From positions 1,717,001 to 1,781,000 of the forward strand of contig NZ_CP130322.1 in assembly GCF_033025475.1 (NCBI RefSeq): a DNA stretch of 64,000 bases, read 5' to 3'. The notes beneath the pieces are model-generated. The model did no database searches and was not told the DNA's origin. It saw only the letters and a program-made list of their open reading frames with translations. The DNA comes from Sphingomonas sp. C3-2 (GTDB lineage Bacteria > Pseudomonadota > Alphaproteobacteria > Sphingomonadales > Sphingomonadaceae). Positions 24,152 through 32,692 of this stretch are shown in pieces (the first letter of the stretch is position 1; every line of letters begins with the position of its first letter). The translations under genes were made by a program, and so were the position numbers.

Positions 24152-25231
24152 GTGGCTAAGACCGCTGAATATGGACTCGGCGAATACACCTTTCCCCGCG
24201 GCTGGTTCATGGTCGCGGCTTCGGACGAGGTGACCAAGAAGCCGATCGGCGTGCGCTTCTTTGCGCAGGATATGGTGCTGTACCGCGGCGAAAGCGGCAA
24301 GGCCTATATCATGGACGCCTATTGCCCGCACATGGGCACGCACCTGGCGAACAACACCACTTCCTATGTCGTGCGCGACGACAGCCATGTCGAAGGTGAA
24401 TCGATCCGCTGCCCCTATCATGGCTGGCGCTTCGGCCCCGACGGCAAGTGCGACGACATCCCCTATTCGCCCGCGCCGATCCCCAAGGCCGCCTGCGTCC
24501 AGACCTGGCCGCTCGAAGAGCGCGCCGGCTGCGTCTTCGTCTGGTATGATCCGGAAAACGGCACGCCCGATTATGATCTGCCGCCGTTCGAAGAATATAC
24601 CGATCCGGCCTGGGTTCCCTGGAAGATCGACCATCTTGGCGAGCTGGCCTGCCACCCGCAGGAAATCCTCGACAACATGGCCGACAAGGCACATCTCGAG
24701 CCGGTACACGGCAGCTGCGACATGCAGTCGTTCGAGAACCAGTTCAACGACCATGTCATCCGCCAGGTGCTGAAGGCCGGTCACCGCACGCTCGCCAGCG
24801 ACGGCGGCGATTACATGACCAACGACACCTGGTACACGGGCCCGGGCATCCTGCAGTCGCGCATGATCGGCGAGCACCCCTCGCTCATGCTCATCTGCCA
24901 CACGCCGATCGATGACGGCGTGGTGAAGGTGTGGCACGCGCTGCTCGTCAAGTCGCCCAACGCGGTGGCGAACGAGGACGACGTCGCGCTTGCCCGCCAG
25001 TATCAGGAATCGAGCCGCCTTGCCTTTGCCCAGGATTTCGAAATCTGGGGCAACAAGCGCGCCTGCATCCATCCGATGATGGTTCAGGGCGACGGCCCGT
25101 TCCACAAGGTCCGCATCTGGTACAAGCAGTTCTACAACCCGCGCGAAAAGGCGCAGGATTTCCAGAAGCGCGCCAACGGTACCATCGTCACCAAGGGCAC
25201 CGCGAGCGAGCCCTGGGCGAAGGCGTCCTGA
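24152..25231 (+). CDS. Rieske non-heme iron oxygenase, KshA-like oxygenase subunit
   Basis: 359 residues. Rieske ligands are Cys58-x-His60 and Cys87-x2-His90; the 26 residues between the two pairs are nine more than the 17 in the Rieske protein at 6859, owing to an insertion around NNTTSYVVRDDSHVEG. The catalytic iron site is DNMADKAHLEPVH with Asp178, His181 and His186. The start is probably GTG at 24152, 7 nt after AGGAG; an upstream in-frame ATG at 24116 gives a basic, family-atypical extension. The 111-nt gap to the flavin reductase suggests the same transcript. Electron partner not seen. Confidence 0.88.
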   Translation: MAKTAEYGLGEYTFPRGWFMVAASDEVTKKPIGVRFFAQDMVLYRGESGKAYIMDAYCPHMGTHLANNTTSYVVRDDSHVEGESIRCPYHGWRFGPDGKCDDIPYSPAPIPKAACVQTWPLEERAGCVFVWYDPENGTPDYDLPPFEEYTDPAWVPWKIDHLGELACHPQEILDNMADKAHLEPVHGSCDMQSFENQFNDHVIRQVLKAGHRTLASDGGDYMTNDTWYTGPGILQSRMIGEHPSLMLICHTPIDDGVVKVWHALLVKSPNAVANEDDVALARQYQESSRLAFAQDFEIWGNKRACIHPMMVQGDGPFHKVRIWYKQFYNPREKAQDFQKRANGTIVTKGTASEPWAKAS

Positions 25232-25294
25232 TCGCCTGATCCGCATACGGAAAAGGCGTCGGCATTCCCGGTTCGGCGCCTCTTCCGAAGACAC

Positions 25295-25333
25295 GGCCGT
25301 TCCTGCCCATAGGCGGGAGCGGCCTTTTCTTTT
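25295..25333 (+). terminator. Intrinsic terminator of the Rieske gene at 24152
   Basis: GGCCGTTCCTGCC pairs with GGCGGGAGCGGCC (13 bp with two G-T pairs), loop CATA, followed by TTTTCTTTT. It closes the catabolic island and lies just before the convergent Hsp70-like stop at 25339. Confidence 0.92.
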
Positions 25334-25338
25334 GCCCC

Positions 25339-26640
25339 CTAGACCGCCCAGCGGGCGATATCATCCTCCAGCCCGACCAGCGCGAGCCCCGAGGCGATCG
25401 AGGTCAGCTCGCCCCCCGTGGCCAGCCGCTCGCCCCCGAAGCGGTCGGCGAACAGCCCGCGGATCGCGGGGATGAGTGACGAGCCGCCGGTGAGGAAGAC
25501 GCGGTCGATCTCGCCGGCCGCAACGCCCGCATTGGCGAGCGCCTGATCGACGGTCGCTGCGATGAGCGCCAGATCCTCGGCGATCCAATGCTCGAAATCG
25601 GCGCGGCGCACCTCGGCCGCGATGTCGAGCCCGGCACCGGTGAAGCGGAATTCGGCGACTTCGCTGTCCGACAATGCGCGCTTGACCCGGCCGACCGCGT
25701 CGTAGAGCGGATAGCCGAGTTCATTCTCGATCACCGCGATCATCCGGCCGATCGCCTCCGCATCGACCGCGCTCTTGCGCAGCCGGGCCAGTTCCTCGAG
25801 CGTGCGGCGGTTGCGCATCAGCGCCAGCCGCGACCAATCGGCGAAATCGGCGAAATAGCTGCGCGGGATTTCGAGCACCTTGCCCATCGACTGATAGCTG
25901 CCGCCCTTGCCGAGCATGGGCAGGACCAGCCGGTCGAGAATCCGGTAATCGAACCGGTCGCCCGCAATGCCGACACCCGCATGGCCGAGCGGCTGGCAGC
26001 GCTGCGCCGCGCCCGGCGCCGCCACGCGGACCACCGAAAAGTCGCTGGTACCGCCGCCGAAATCGGCGACGAGGATGGTGGCGGCGCGGTCGAGCCGCGC
26101 GGCATAGCTGAACGCGGCGCCCAGCGGTTCGTAGACATAATGGATTTCGGTGCCGAAACCCGCGAACATCTTGTCATAGCGTTCGCGCGCCAGCGCCGGA
26201 TCGGGGCGGCCGCCGGCATATTCGACCGGACGGCCGATGACGATGCGTTCGGGCCGCGCCGTCAGCCGGCCGCCGCTATGCGCGACAAGGCGATCGAGGA
26301 AAAAATGGCCGAGTTCCTCGAAGCGGTAGCGCTTGTCGAACACCGAGGCGCTTTCGAAGCTGGCGCTGGCCGCGACCGACTTGAACGACTGGATGAAGCG
26401 GCTGTCGGACGGCCATTCGAGATATTCGTTGATCGCGAAGGGCCCGGCATCGACCGCAAGCCCGCCGGGCACGTCGTCATGCCAGAAGCAGAGCGCCGAG
26501 CGGAAGGCCGAGCCCGGCCCGTCGCCCGCGTCGAAATGGAGCAGCTCGGGAGCGATGCGCGCGTCATCGGCCAGCGCAACCACGCTGTTCGTCGTGCCGA
26601 AATCGAGGCCGAGCGCCCGGCTGTCGCCGCCAGCGTTCAT
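25339..26640 (-). CDS. yegD: Hsp70 family protein, YegD-like
   Basis: 433 residues comprising an actin/Hsp70-type nucleotide-binding domain only: phosphate-1 motif LGLDFGTTNSVVALA at 8-22, phosphate-2 LVADFGGGTSDFSVV, and adenosine motif FLTGGSSLIPAIR. The peptide-binding domain of DnaK is missing, as in E. coli YegD (about 450 residues). Its client or partner is unknown. ATG at 26640 follows AGGGAG by 8 nt. Divergent from the FMN reductase gene. Confidence 0.85.
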   Translation of the reverse strand: MNAGGDSRALGLDFGTTNSVVALADDARIAPELLHFDAGDGPGSAFRSALCFWHDDVPGGLAVDAGPFAINEYLEWPSDSRFIQSFKSVAASASFESASVFDKRYRFEELGHFFLDRLVAHSGGRLTARPERIVIGRPVEYAGGRPDPALARERYDKMFAGFGTEIHYVYEPLGAAFSYAARLDRAATILVADFGGGTSDFSVVRVAAPGAAQRCQPLGHAGVGIAGDRFDYRILDRLVLPMLGKGGSYQSMGKVLEIPRSYFADFADWSRLALMRNRRTLEELARLRKSAVDAEAIGRMIAVIENELGYPLYDAVGRVKRALSDSEVAEFRFTGAGLDIAAEVRRADFEHWIAEDLALIAATVDQALANAGVAAGEIDRVFLTGGSSLIPAIRGLFADRFGGERLATGGELTSIASGLALVGLEDDIARWAV

Positions 26641-26756
26641 ATGCAGTCTCCCTGGATCGATTGCGCGGCGGATCATGCCCGGCCGCGAGGAACGCGCGCC
26701 TATGCAGATATGGCGCCACCGTTGCAAGCGCCGCCATTATCCGGGATAGCGGATAT

Positions 26757-27386
26757 ATGCCCGGCCCCACCGAATCCCGCCGCCCGCTGATCGTCGGCCT
26801 TGGCGGCACGACCAAGCAGAACAGCTCGAGCGAACGCGTGCTGCGCCATGTGTTGCAGGCGTGCGAATCCGCGGGCGCCGACACGCTGATGTTCGACGGC
26901 CCCGCGCTCGACATGCCGATGTACGCCCCCGAAGTGGCCGAGCGGACCGAAAAGGCGCAGGCGCTGATCGCCGGGCTGCGCCGCGCCGACGGGATCGTCA
27001 TCGCCTCCCCCGGCTATCACGGCACGGTATCCGGCCTCATCAAGAACGCGCTCGATTATGTGCAGGACATGGCGGCCGACGAGCGCGTCTATTTCGAGGG
27101 GCGCGCGGTGGGGTTGATCGCGGTGGCGGCGGGGTGGCAGGCGACGGGCACGACGCTCGCCACATTGCGCTCGATCACCCATGCGCTGCGCGGCTGGCCC
27201 ACGCCGATGGCGGTGACGATCAATGCGGTGACCCCGGTTTTCGGGCCGGATGGCGGCGTGGCCGATGCCGCGATCGGCGCCCAGCTCGATATATTGGCGC
27301 GGCAGGTCGTCGATTTCGCGCAGATGAAGGCGCTGCACGATCTGGCGCAGGCGGCGGGCGACGCCTGCGACAACCACCCGGGCTGA
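26757..27386 (+). CDS. NADPH-dependent FMN reductase family protein
   Basis: 209-residue flavodoxin-fold reductase. The FMN phosphate loop is GGTTKQNSSSERVL and the flavin-ring segment SPGYHGTVSGLIKNALDYV is diagnostic of the NADPH_FMN_red family (SsuE/ArsH/chromate reductase-like). The N-terminal start MPGPTESRRP at 26757 was chosen because the upstream in-frame extension is not family-like. Specific substrate unknown: quinone, chromate or free FMN. Confidence 0.87.
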   Translation: MPGPTESRRPLIVGLGGTTKQNSSSERVLRHVLQACESAGADTLMFDGPALDMPMYAPEVAERTEKAQALIAGLRRADGIVIASPGYHGTVSGLIKNALDYVQDMAADERVYFEGRAVGLIAVAAGWQATGTTLATLRSITHALRGWPTPMAVTINAVTPVFGPDGGVADAAIGAQLDILARQVVDFAQMKALHDLAQAAGDACDNHPG

Positions 27387-27396
27387 TTAAAGCGCC

Positions 27397-27975
27397 TTAG
27401 CCCGCCTTGCCGAGCGTTTCGGCGAGCAGCGTGTTGGCGCGCGGGCCGTCCCAATCCATGCCGCCCACGACGCGCCAGACTTCCTTGCCCTCGGCATCGT
27501 AGAGGATCGTCGTCGGCAGCATCCCGCTGGCATAGGTGAGCCCGAGCAGATTCTCGGCATCGACATAGGCTTCGAGGTGCTTGAAGCTGTTCTTGGCGAA
27601 CCAGGGGGTGACGACGCCCGCCCCCTTTGAATCCTGCGAGACGGTGAGCACCTTTAGCCGGGCGCCCTCGCGCGCGGCCAGCCGGTCGAGCGTCGGCATT
27701 TCCTTGACGCAGGGGCCGCACCAGGTGGCCCAGAGATTGACGAGCAGCGGCTTGCCCTGGAACTTGGCGAGCGTCACCGGGCTGCCATCGGGGGCGTTGA
27801 AGGTGACATCGGGCATGGGGGTCCCTCGCGACGCGATGTCGAGCGTACCGGTAATTTCGCCCTCGGCGGGCGCCTCTGCCGCGTCCTTTGCTTGCGGGGC
27901 GGGTTCCGATTGCCTATCGCAACCGCCAAGCGCGAATAGCCCAGCCCCGAGGAAGATGATGAACGAAGACCGCAC
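27397..27975 (-). CDS. TlpA/ResA-like thioredoxin lipoprotein
   Basis: 192 residues: signal peptide with lipobox LGGC (Cys19), an Ala/Glu/Pro linker, then a thioredoxin fold with [19 protein letters not shown] (active-site Cys86 and Cys89) and the cis-proline region [10 protein letters not shown]. It is a periplasmic, lipid-anchored thiol-disulfide reductase, probably acting on cytochrome c maturation or other oxidised cysteines. I chose GTG at 27975 because TTGGAGC lies 6 nt upstream and it begins directly at the signal peptide. This start overlaps the 5' end of argH on the other strand. Confidence 0.88.
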   Translation of the reverse strand: MRSSFIIFLGAGLFALGGCDRQSEPAPQAKDAAEAPAEGEITGTLDIASRGTPMPDVTFNAPDGSPVTLAKFQGKPLLVNLWATWCGPCVKEMPTLDRLAAREGARLKVLTVSQDSKGAGVVTPWFAKNSFKHLEAYVDAENLLGLTYASGMLPTTILYDAEGKEVWRVVGGMDWDGPRANTLLAETLGKAG

Positions 27976-29383
27976 GCAAAGCTCCAATGAACAAGGGTCG
28001 AATGCAATGTGGGGCGGGCGTTTCGAGGAAGGCCCCGCCGCGGTTATGCGGGAGATAAACGCCTCCATCCCCTTCGACAAGCGGCTGTGGCAACAGGATA
28101 TCGCCGGATCGAAGGCGCATGTCGCGATGCTGGCCAAGCAGGGCATCGTTTCGACCGAGGACGCCGCCGCGATCACCGAAGGGCTGACCAGGATCGCCGC
28201 CGAATATGAAGCGAACGGCGTGCCCGAGGACCTGACGCTCGAAGACATCCACATGGTGACCGAAAGCCGCCTGGCCGAACTGATCGGCCCCGCCGCCGGG
28301 CGCCTGCACACCGCGCGGTCGCGCAACGACCAGGTGGCGACCGATTTCCGTCTCTGGGTGCGCGACGCGATCGACATGGTCGAACCCGCGCTCGCCAATC
28401 TGCAAAAGGCGCTGGTCGCGCGCGCCGAGGAGCATGCCGCGAGCGTGATGCCCGGCTTCACGCATCTTCAATCGGCGCAGCCGGTGACGCTGGGGCATCA
28501 CCTGATGGCCTATTACGAAATGATCGCGCGCGATCGTTCGCGCTTTGCCGATGCGCGCGAGCGGATGAACCGGTGCCCGCTCGGTTCGGCCGCGCTTGCC
28601 GGCACCGGCTATCCGATCGACCGCCATGCGACCGCAGCGGCGCTGGGTTTCGACGGCCCCACCAACAATTCGCTGGATTCGGTATCCGACCGTGACTTCG
28701 CGCTCGATTATCTGATGTCCGCCAGCCAGTGCGCGCTGCACCTGAGCCGGCTGGCCGAAGAATTCATCATCTGGGCGAGCCAGCCCTTCGGCTTCGTTTC
28801 GCTGTCGGACCAGTGGTCGACCGGCTCGTCGATCATGCCGCAAAAGCGCAACCCCGACGCCGCCGAACTGGTGCGCGGCCATTCGGGCCGGATCACCGGC
28901 TGCATGGTGGCGCTGACCATGACGATGAAGGGGCTGCCGCTCGCCTATTCGAAGGACATGCAGGACGACAAGCCGCCGGTGTTCGAAGCGCACGACCTGC
29001 TGGGCCTGTCGATCGCGGCGATGACCGGGATGATTGAGAGCGCGACCTTCCGCACCGACCGGATGCGCGGGCTGGCCGAGGCCGGCTTTGCCACCGCGAC
29101 CGATCTGGCCGACTGGCTGGTGCGCGATGCGGGCCTGCCCTTCCGCGAAGCGCATCATGTGACCGGCCGCGTCGTGAAGACCGCCGAGGAACGCGGTGTG
29201 ACGCTGGGCGAACTTCCGCTCGACGTGCTGCAGGCGATTGATGCGCGTATCGGCGAGGGCTGTTTCGCGCTATTGGGGGTCGATGCCTCGGTGGCGAGCC
29301 GGGTGAGCCATGGCGGCACCGCGCCGTCCGAAGTGCTCAAGCGGATCGCCGAGGCGAAGGCCGATTTGGGATTGCAGGCATGA
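27959..29383 (+). CDS. argH: Argininosuccinate lyase
   Basis: Cleaves argininosuccinate to arginine and fumarate. Fumarase-superfamily signature [16 protein letters not shown] is present, along with [10 protein letters not shown] at the N terminus and [14 protein letters not shown] and [17 protein letters not shown]. Start: the ATG at 27959 has AGGA 5 nt upstream and gives 474 residues; the ATG at 28007 gives 458, nearer the usual length, with AAGGG 9 nt upstream. I kept 27959 but consider both plausible. It overlaps the next lipoprotein gene by ATGA. Confidence 0.95.
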   Translation: MNEDRTQSSNEQGSNAMWGGRFEEGPAAVMREINASIPFDKRLWQQDIAGSKAHVAMLAKQGIVSTEDAAAITEGLTRIAAEYEANGVPEDLTLEDIHMVTESRLAELIGPAAGRLHTARSRNDQVATDFRLWVRDAIDMVEPALANLQKALVARAEEHAASVMPGFTHLQSAQPVTLGHHLMAYYEMIARDRSRFADARERMNRCPLGSAALAGTGYPIDRHATAAALGFDGPTNNSLDSVSDRDFALDYLMSASQCALHLSRLAEEFIIWASQPFGFVSLSDQWSTGSSIMPQKRNPDAAELVRGHSGRITGCMVALTMTMKGLPLAYSKDMQDDKPPVFEAHDLLGLSIAAMTGMIESATFRTDRMRGLAEAGFATATDLADWLVRDAGLPFREAHHVTGRVVKTAEERGVTLGELPLDVLQAIDARIGEGCFALLGVDASVASRVSHGGTAPSEVLKRIAEAKADLGLQA

Positions 29384-29619
29384 AGAAGCTGATCGCCGCG
29401 TCGTTGCTGGTCATGGCGCTTGCCGGGTGCGGCAGCAAGAAGGACCTGTTCCGTCCCGAAGGCGATCCGGTGCCCGTAAAGCCCGCAACCGATATCGACG
29501 CGCTGACATCCGAAGAGATGATCACCCCGTCCGAACAATCGCGCCCCGAACGCGCCGACGAGATTCTGCGCCGATCCGAAAAACGGCAGGACGACCGTTT
29601 CGACCTGCCCCCCACCTGA
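29380..29619 (+). CDS. lptM: LptM-like small lipoprotein
   Basis: 79 residues: [20 protein letters not shown] is a lipoprotein signal peptide with lipobox LAGC (Cys17), followed by [13 protein letters not shown]. The pattern LAGCG-x-K-x2-L-x2-P directly after the lipobox is like LptM (YifL, CGQKGPLYLP), which assists LptD maturation in the outer membrane. The rest is a charged, probably disordered tail. The position between argH and lysA, with an ATGA overlap to argH, is a frequent arrangement of this small gene in proteobacteria. Function is inferred from the motif only. Confidence 0.75.
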   Translation: MKKLIAASLLVMALAGCGSKKDLFRPEGDPVPVKPATDIDALTSEEMITPSEQSRPERADEILRRSEKRQDDRFDLPPT

Positions 29620-29636
29620 ACCGAGTTTTCTCATCG

Positions 29637-30908
29637 ATGGACCATTTCACGCTTCGCGACGGGCAGTTGCATGCCGAAGACGTCGCGCTCGACACGATTG
29701 CCGATCAGGTCGGCACCCCCGTCTATGTCTATTCGCAGGCGACGATCGAACGCCATGCGAACGTATTCCGCGATGCGGTGACCGGCGCGGGCAACGACGC
29801 GCCGTGGATTTCGTTCGCGGTGAAGGCGAACCCCAACCGCGCGGTGCTGTCGGTGCTGGCGAAGCAAGGCTTTGGCGCGGATGTGGTGTCGGCGGGCGAG
29901 CTGCTGCGCGCAGTGGCGGCGGGCATTCCGGCGGAAAAGATCATCTTTTCGGGCGTGGGCAAGACCGAAGAGGAAATGCGCATCGCGCTTGAACACGGCA
30001 TCGGCCAGTTCAACCTGGAATCCGAGCAGGAAGCCGAGATGCTGTCGGCCGTGGCCGCCGCGATGGGCACCCGCGCGCCCGTGGTCTACCGCGTGAACCC
30101 CGATGTCGATGCGGGCACCCATGCCAAGATTTCGACCGGCAAGTCCGAAAACAAGTTCGGCATTCCGATCAACAGCGCGCCGGCCGCCTATGCGCGCGCC
30201 GCCGCGCTGCCCGGGCTGAAGATCCAGGGCGTTGCCGTCCATATCGGCAGCCAGCTGACCGACCTGGGCCCGCTGGCCGCGGCGTTCGAGAAGGTGGGTA
30301 CACTCATCGCGACGCTGCGCGCCGATGGCCATGCGATGCTGGTCGCCGATCTCGGCGGCGGCCTTGGCGTTCCGTACAACCCCGCCCAGCCGGTGCCGCC
30401 CAGCCCCGCCGAATATGGCGAGATGGTCCGCCGCGTGACCGCCGGATGGGATATCCGTCTGGCCTTCGAACCCGGCCGGCTGATCGTCGCCAATGCGGGC
30501 GTGCTGCTGTCGCGCGTGGTGCGCGTGAAGGACGGCGCGGTGCACCCCTGGGTGATCGCCGACGCCGCGATGAACGACCTGCTGCGCCCCAGCCTGTACG
30601 ACGCGTGGCACGATATTCGCGGCGTTGCGCCCAAAGGCACGAACATGGTGGCCAATGTCGTTGGCCCGGTGTGCGAAACCGGCGACACCTTTGCCATGGC
30701 GCGCGAGATGGACAGCGTGGACGCGGGCGATCTGATCGCCTTCATGACCGCCGGCGCCTATGGCGCAACCATGGCGAGCACCTATAACAGCCGCGCGCTG
30801 ACCCCCGAGGTGCTGGTATCGGGCGATCGCTGGACCGTGGTGCGCGCGCGCCAGCCGCTGGAAGCGCTGATCGCCGCCGACACGGTTCCCGACTGGCTGG
30901 CCGAATAA
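29637..30908 (+). CDS. lysA: Diaminopimelate decarboxylase
   Basis: PLP-dependent (fold type III) decarboxylation of meso-diaminopimelate to lysine. 423 residues: PLP lysine K63 in SFAVKANPNR, glycine-rich DLGGGLGVPY, FEPGRLIVANAG, and the CETGDTFA segment with the second-subunit active-site Cys. The ATG at 29637 lies 17 nt after the lipoprotein stop; an in-frame extension upstream would run through that gene. Part of the argH-lptM-lysA unit. Confidence 0.96.
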   Translation: MDHFTLRDGQLHAEDVALDTIADQVGTPVYVYSQATIERHANVFRDAVTGAGNDAPWISFAVKANPNRAVLSVLAKQGFGADVVSAGELLRAVAAGIPAEKIIFSGVGKTEEEMRIALEHGIGQFNLESEQEAEMLSAVAAAMGTRAPVVYRVNPDVDAGTHAKISTGKSENKFGIPINSAPAAYARAAALPGLKIQGVAVHIGSQLTDLGPLAAAFEKVGTLIATLRADGHAMLVADLGGGLGVPYNPAQPVPPSPAEYGEMVRRVTAGWDIRLAFEPGRLIVANAGVLLSRVVRVKDGAVHPWVIADAAMNDLLRPSLYDAWHDIRGVAPKGTNMVANVVGPVCETGDTFAMAREMDSVDAGDLIAFMTAGAYGATMASTYNSRALTPEVLVSGDRWTVVRARQPLEALIAADTVPDWLAE

Positions 30909-30965
30909 CCGGCCAAGGCATTGAACGGCTTGGCAAGCGAGCCAAGCCGGGCGACAAGTCGTTCG

Positions 30966-31739
30966 ATGCACAGCCTGCCCATCTTTCTGAGGCTTGAGGG
31001 CCGCCCCGCCATCGTCATCGGCGATGGCGACGGCGCGGCTGCCAAGCGCCGGCTGCTCGAACGCGCGGGCGCGCGGATCGTGGATGCGGATTCGCCCGAG
31101 GCACGCATCGCGATCGTGGCGCTGGAGGATGACGCGGCCGCCGCCGCCGCGACCGCGGCACTGCGCGCGCGCGGAATCTGGGTGAACGCCCCCGACCGCC
31201 CCGAACTGTGCGATTTCACGCTGCCCGCGATTGTCGACCGCGATCCCGTGATCCTCGCCATCGGCACCGGTGGCCAGTCGGCGGGGCTGGCCAAGGCGCT
31301 GCGCCAGCGGCTGGAGGCGCTGTTGCCGACGACGCTGGGCAATCTCGCGCGCCAGCTTTTCGCGGCGCGCGGCGCGATCCGCAGCCGCTGGCCCGACGCC
31401 GCCGACCGCCGCCGCGCGATCGACGCGGCGCTGGACGGGCCCCTATCCCCACTGACCGAGACGCCGCCCGATGCGGTGGAGGCGTGGCTGAGCGCCCCGG
31501 ATGCGCCGACGGCCACGCGGCTCGAGACGATCCGGATCGCGTCCGACGATCCCGACCTGCTGACGCTGCGGGCCGCGCGGTTGCTGGGGCAGGCCGACAC
31601 GGTGTTTCACAGCAAGGCAATCGCGCCCGCGATCCTGAACCGTGCCCGCGCCGACGCCGTCCGGGTTCTGGCGGCACGCCTGCCCGATACGCTGCCCGAG
31701 GGCCTGAGCCTCTATCTGACCGACGCGGAGACCCAATGA
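30966..31739 (+). CDS. CysG-N-like precorrin-2 dehydrogenase with remnant methyltransferase domain
   Basis: 257 residues. Positions 1-150 resemble the bifunctional precorrin-2 dehydrogenase/sirohydrochlorin ferrochelatase of siroheme synthesis: PIFLRLEGRPAIVIGDGDGA, GIWVNAPDRPELCDFTLPAIVDR, ILAIGTGGQSAGLAKALRQRLE. After a linker, about 50 residues (DDPDLLTLRAARLLGQAD, AILNRARADAVRV) match the very beginning of the uroporphyrinogen-III methyltransferase domain of CysG, but the rest of that domain, including its SAM site, is absent. ATG at 30966; ATGA overlap with the transporter gene. Confidence 0.8.
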   Translation: MHSLPIFLRLEGRPAIVIGDGDGAAAKRRLLERAGARIVDADSPEARIAIVALEDDAAAAAATAALRARGIWVNAPDRPELCDFTLPAIVDRDPVILAIGTGGQSAGLAKALRQRLEALLPTTLGNLARQLFAARGAIRSRWPDAADRRRAIDAALDGPLSPLTETPPDAVEAWLSAPDAPTATRLETIRIASDDPDLLTLRAARLLGQADTVFHSKAIAPAILNRARADAVRVLAARLPDTLPEGLSLYLTDAETQ

Positions 31740-32692
31740 GCTTTGCCTGGATCGTAGAGAACGGAACACCCCGCGCGGCCACGCTGGCGGAGGCGGACGC
31801 CGCCTATGGCACCGCCGATTTCATCTGGGCGCATCTCGACATCCGCAATGCCGGCGACATGGCGTGGCTGGCGGGGGAAACCGACCTGCCCGATGTCGCG
31901 CGGGCGGCGCTGGTGGCGCAGGAAACACGCCCGCGCTGCGACCCGATGGACAGCGGCGCGCTCGTCAACCTGCGCGGGCTGGGCGCAACACCCGGCGACG
32001 ATCCCGATCCGCTGGTATCGATCCGGATCTGGGCCGAGCGCGGCTGGGTGACCTCGGTCTGCCTGCGCACCCCGCAAGCGCTGGAGCCGCTGCAGGCGGC
32101 GATGGCGGCGGGCAAGATCCTCGATCCCGGCGATCTGATCTCGACGCTGGCGATCCTCATCACCGAAGCGCTCAACCCCGATGTGGCCGCACTCGGCGAT
32201 CTGCTCGACGATTGCGAAGTCCAGCTCGACGCAAAAAATGTCTACCAGTTGCGCCGGCGGATCGCGCGGGCGCGGGTGCAGGCAATCTCGTATCGCCGGT
32301 TCGTGGCGCCGCAGCGTCAGGCGCTGGAGCGGCTGGCCGGGATTAATGCCGACTGGATGGACGAAAATGACCGGCTGCACCTGCGCGAGGCAGCCGACCG
32401 CTGCGCGCGCATGGCGGAGGAACTGGAAGCCGTGCGCGAGCGTGCCGGACTGATGCACGAGGAACTGACCGATCTGCGTTCCGAGCAGATGGACAAGCGC
32501 GCGCTGATGATTTCCATCGTCGCGTTCATCTTCCTGCCGCTCACCTTCCTGACCGGGCTTTTGGGCATGAATGTCGACGGCATCCCCTTTGCCCATGAAT
32601 CCTGGGCATTCTGGGGCGTCGTCATCATCTGCGTGATCCTGTCCGCGCTCATCGCCTTCTGGTTCGTCGCGCGGCACTGGATCAGCCGCTGA
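31736..32692 (+). CDS. zntB: CorA-family transporter, ZntB type
   Basis: 318 residues with a long cytoplasmic N-terminal domain, a helical stalk (LRREAADRCARMAEELEAV-like, rich in Ala/Arg/Glu) and two C-terminal membrane helices. The GMN motif is in LTFLTGLLGMNVDGIPFA between them. GALVNLRGLG and DPLVSIRIWAE are features of ZntB rather than CorA, so zinc import or export across the inner membrane is more likely than magnesium uptake. Overlaps the CysG-like gene by ATGA. Its stop abuts the convergent gene at 32693 with no gap. Confidence 0.87.
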   Translation: MSFAWIVENGTPRAATLAEADAAYGTADFIWAHLDIRNAGDMAWLAGETDLPDVARAALVAQETRPRCDPMDSGALVNLRGLGATPGDDPDPLVSIRIWAERGWVTSVCLRTPQALEPLQAAMAAGKILDPGDLISTLAILITEALNPDVAALGDLLDDCEVQLDAKNVYQLRRRIARARVQAISYRRFVAPQRQALERLAGINADWMDENDRLHLREAADRCARMAEELEAVRERAGLMHEELTDLRSEQMDKRALMISIVAFIFLPLTFLTGLLGMNVDGIPFAHESWAFWGVVIICVILSALIAFWFVARHWISR

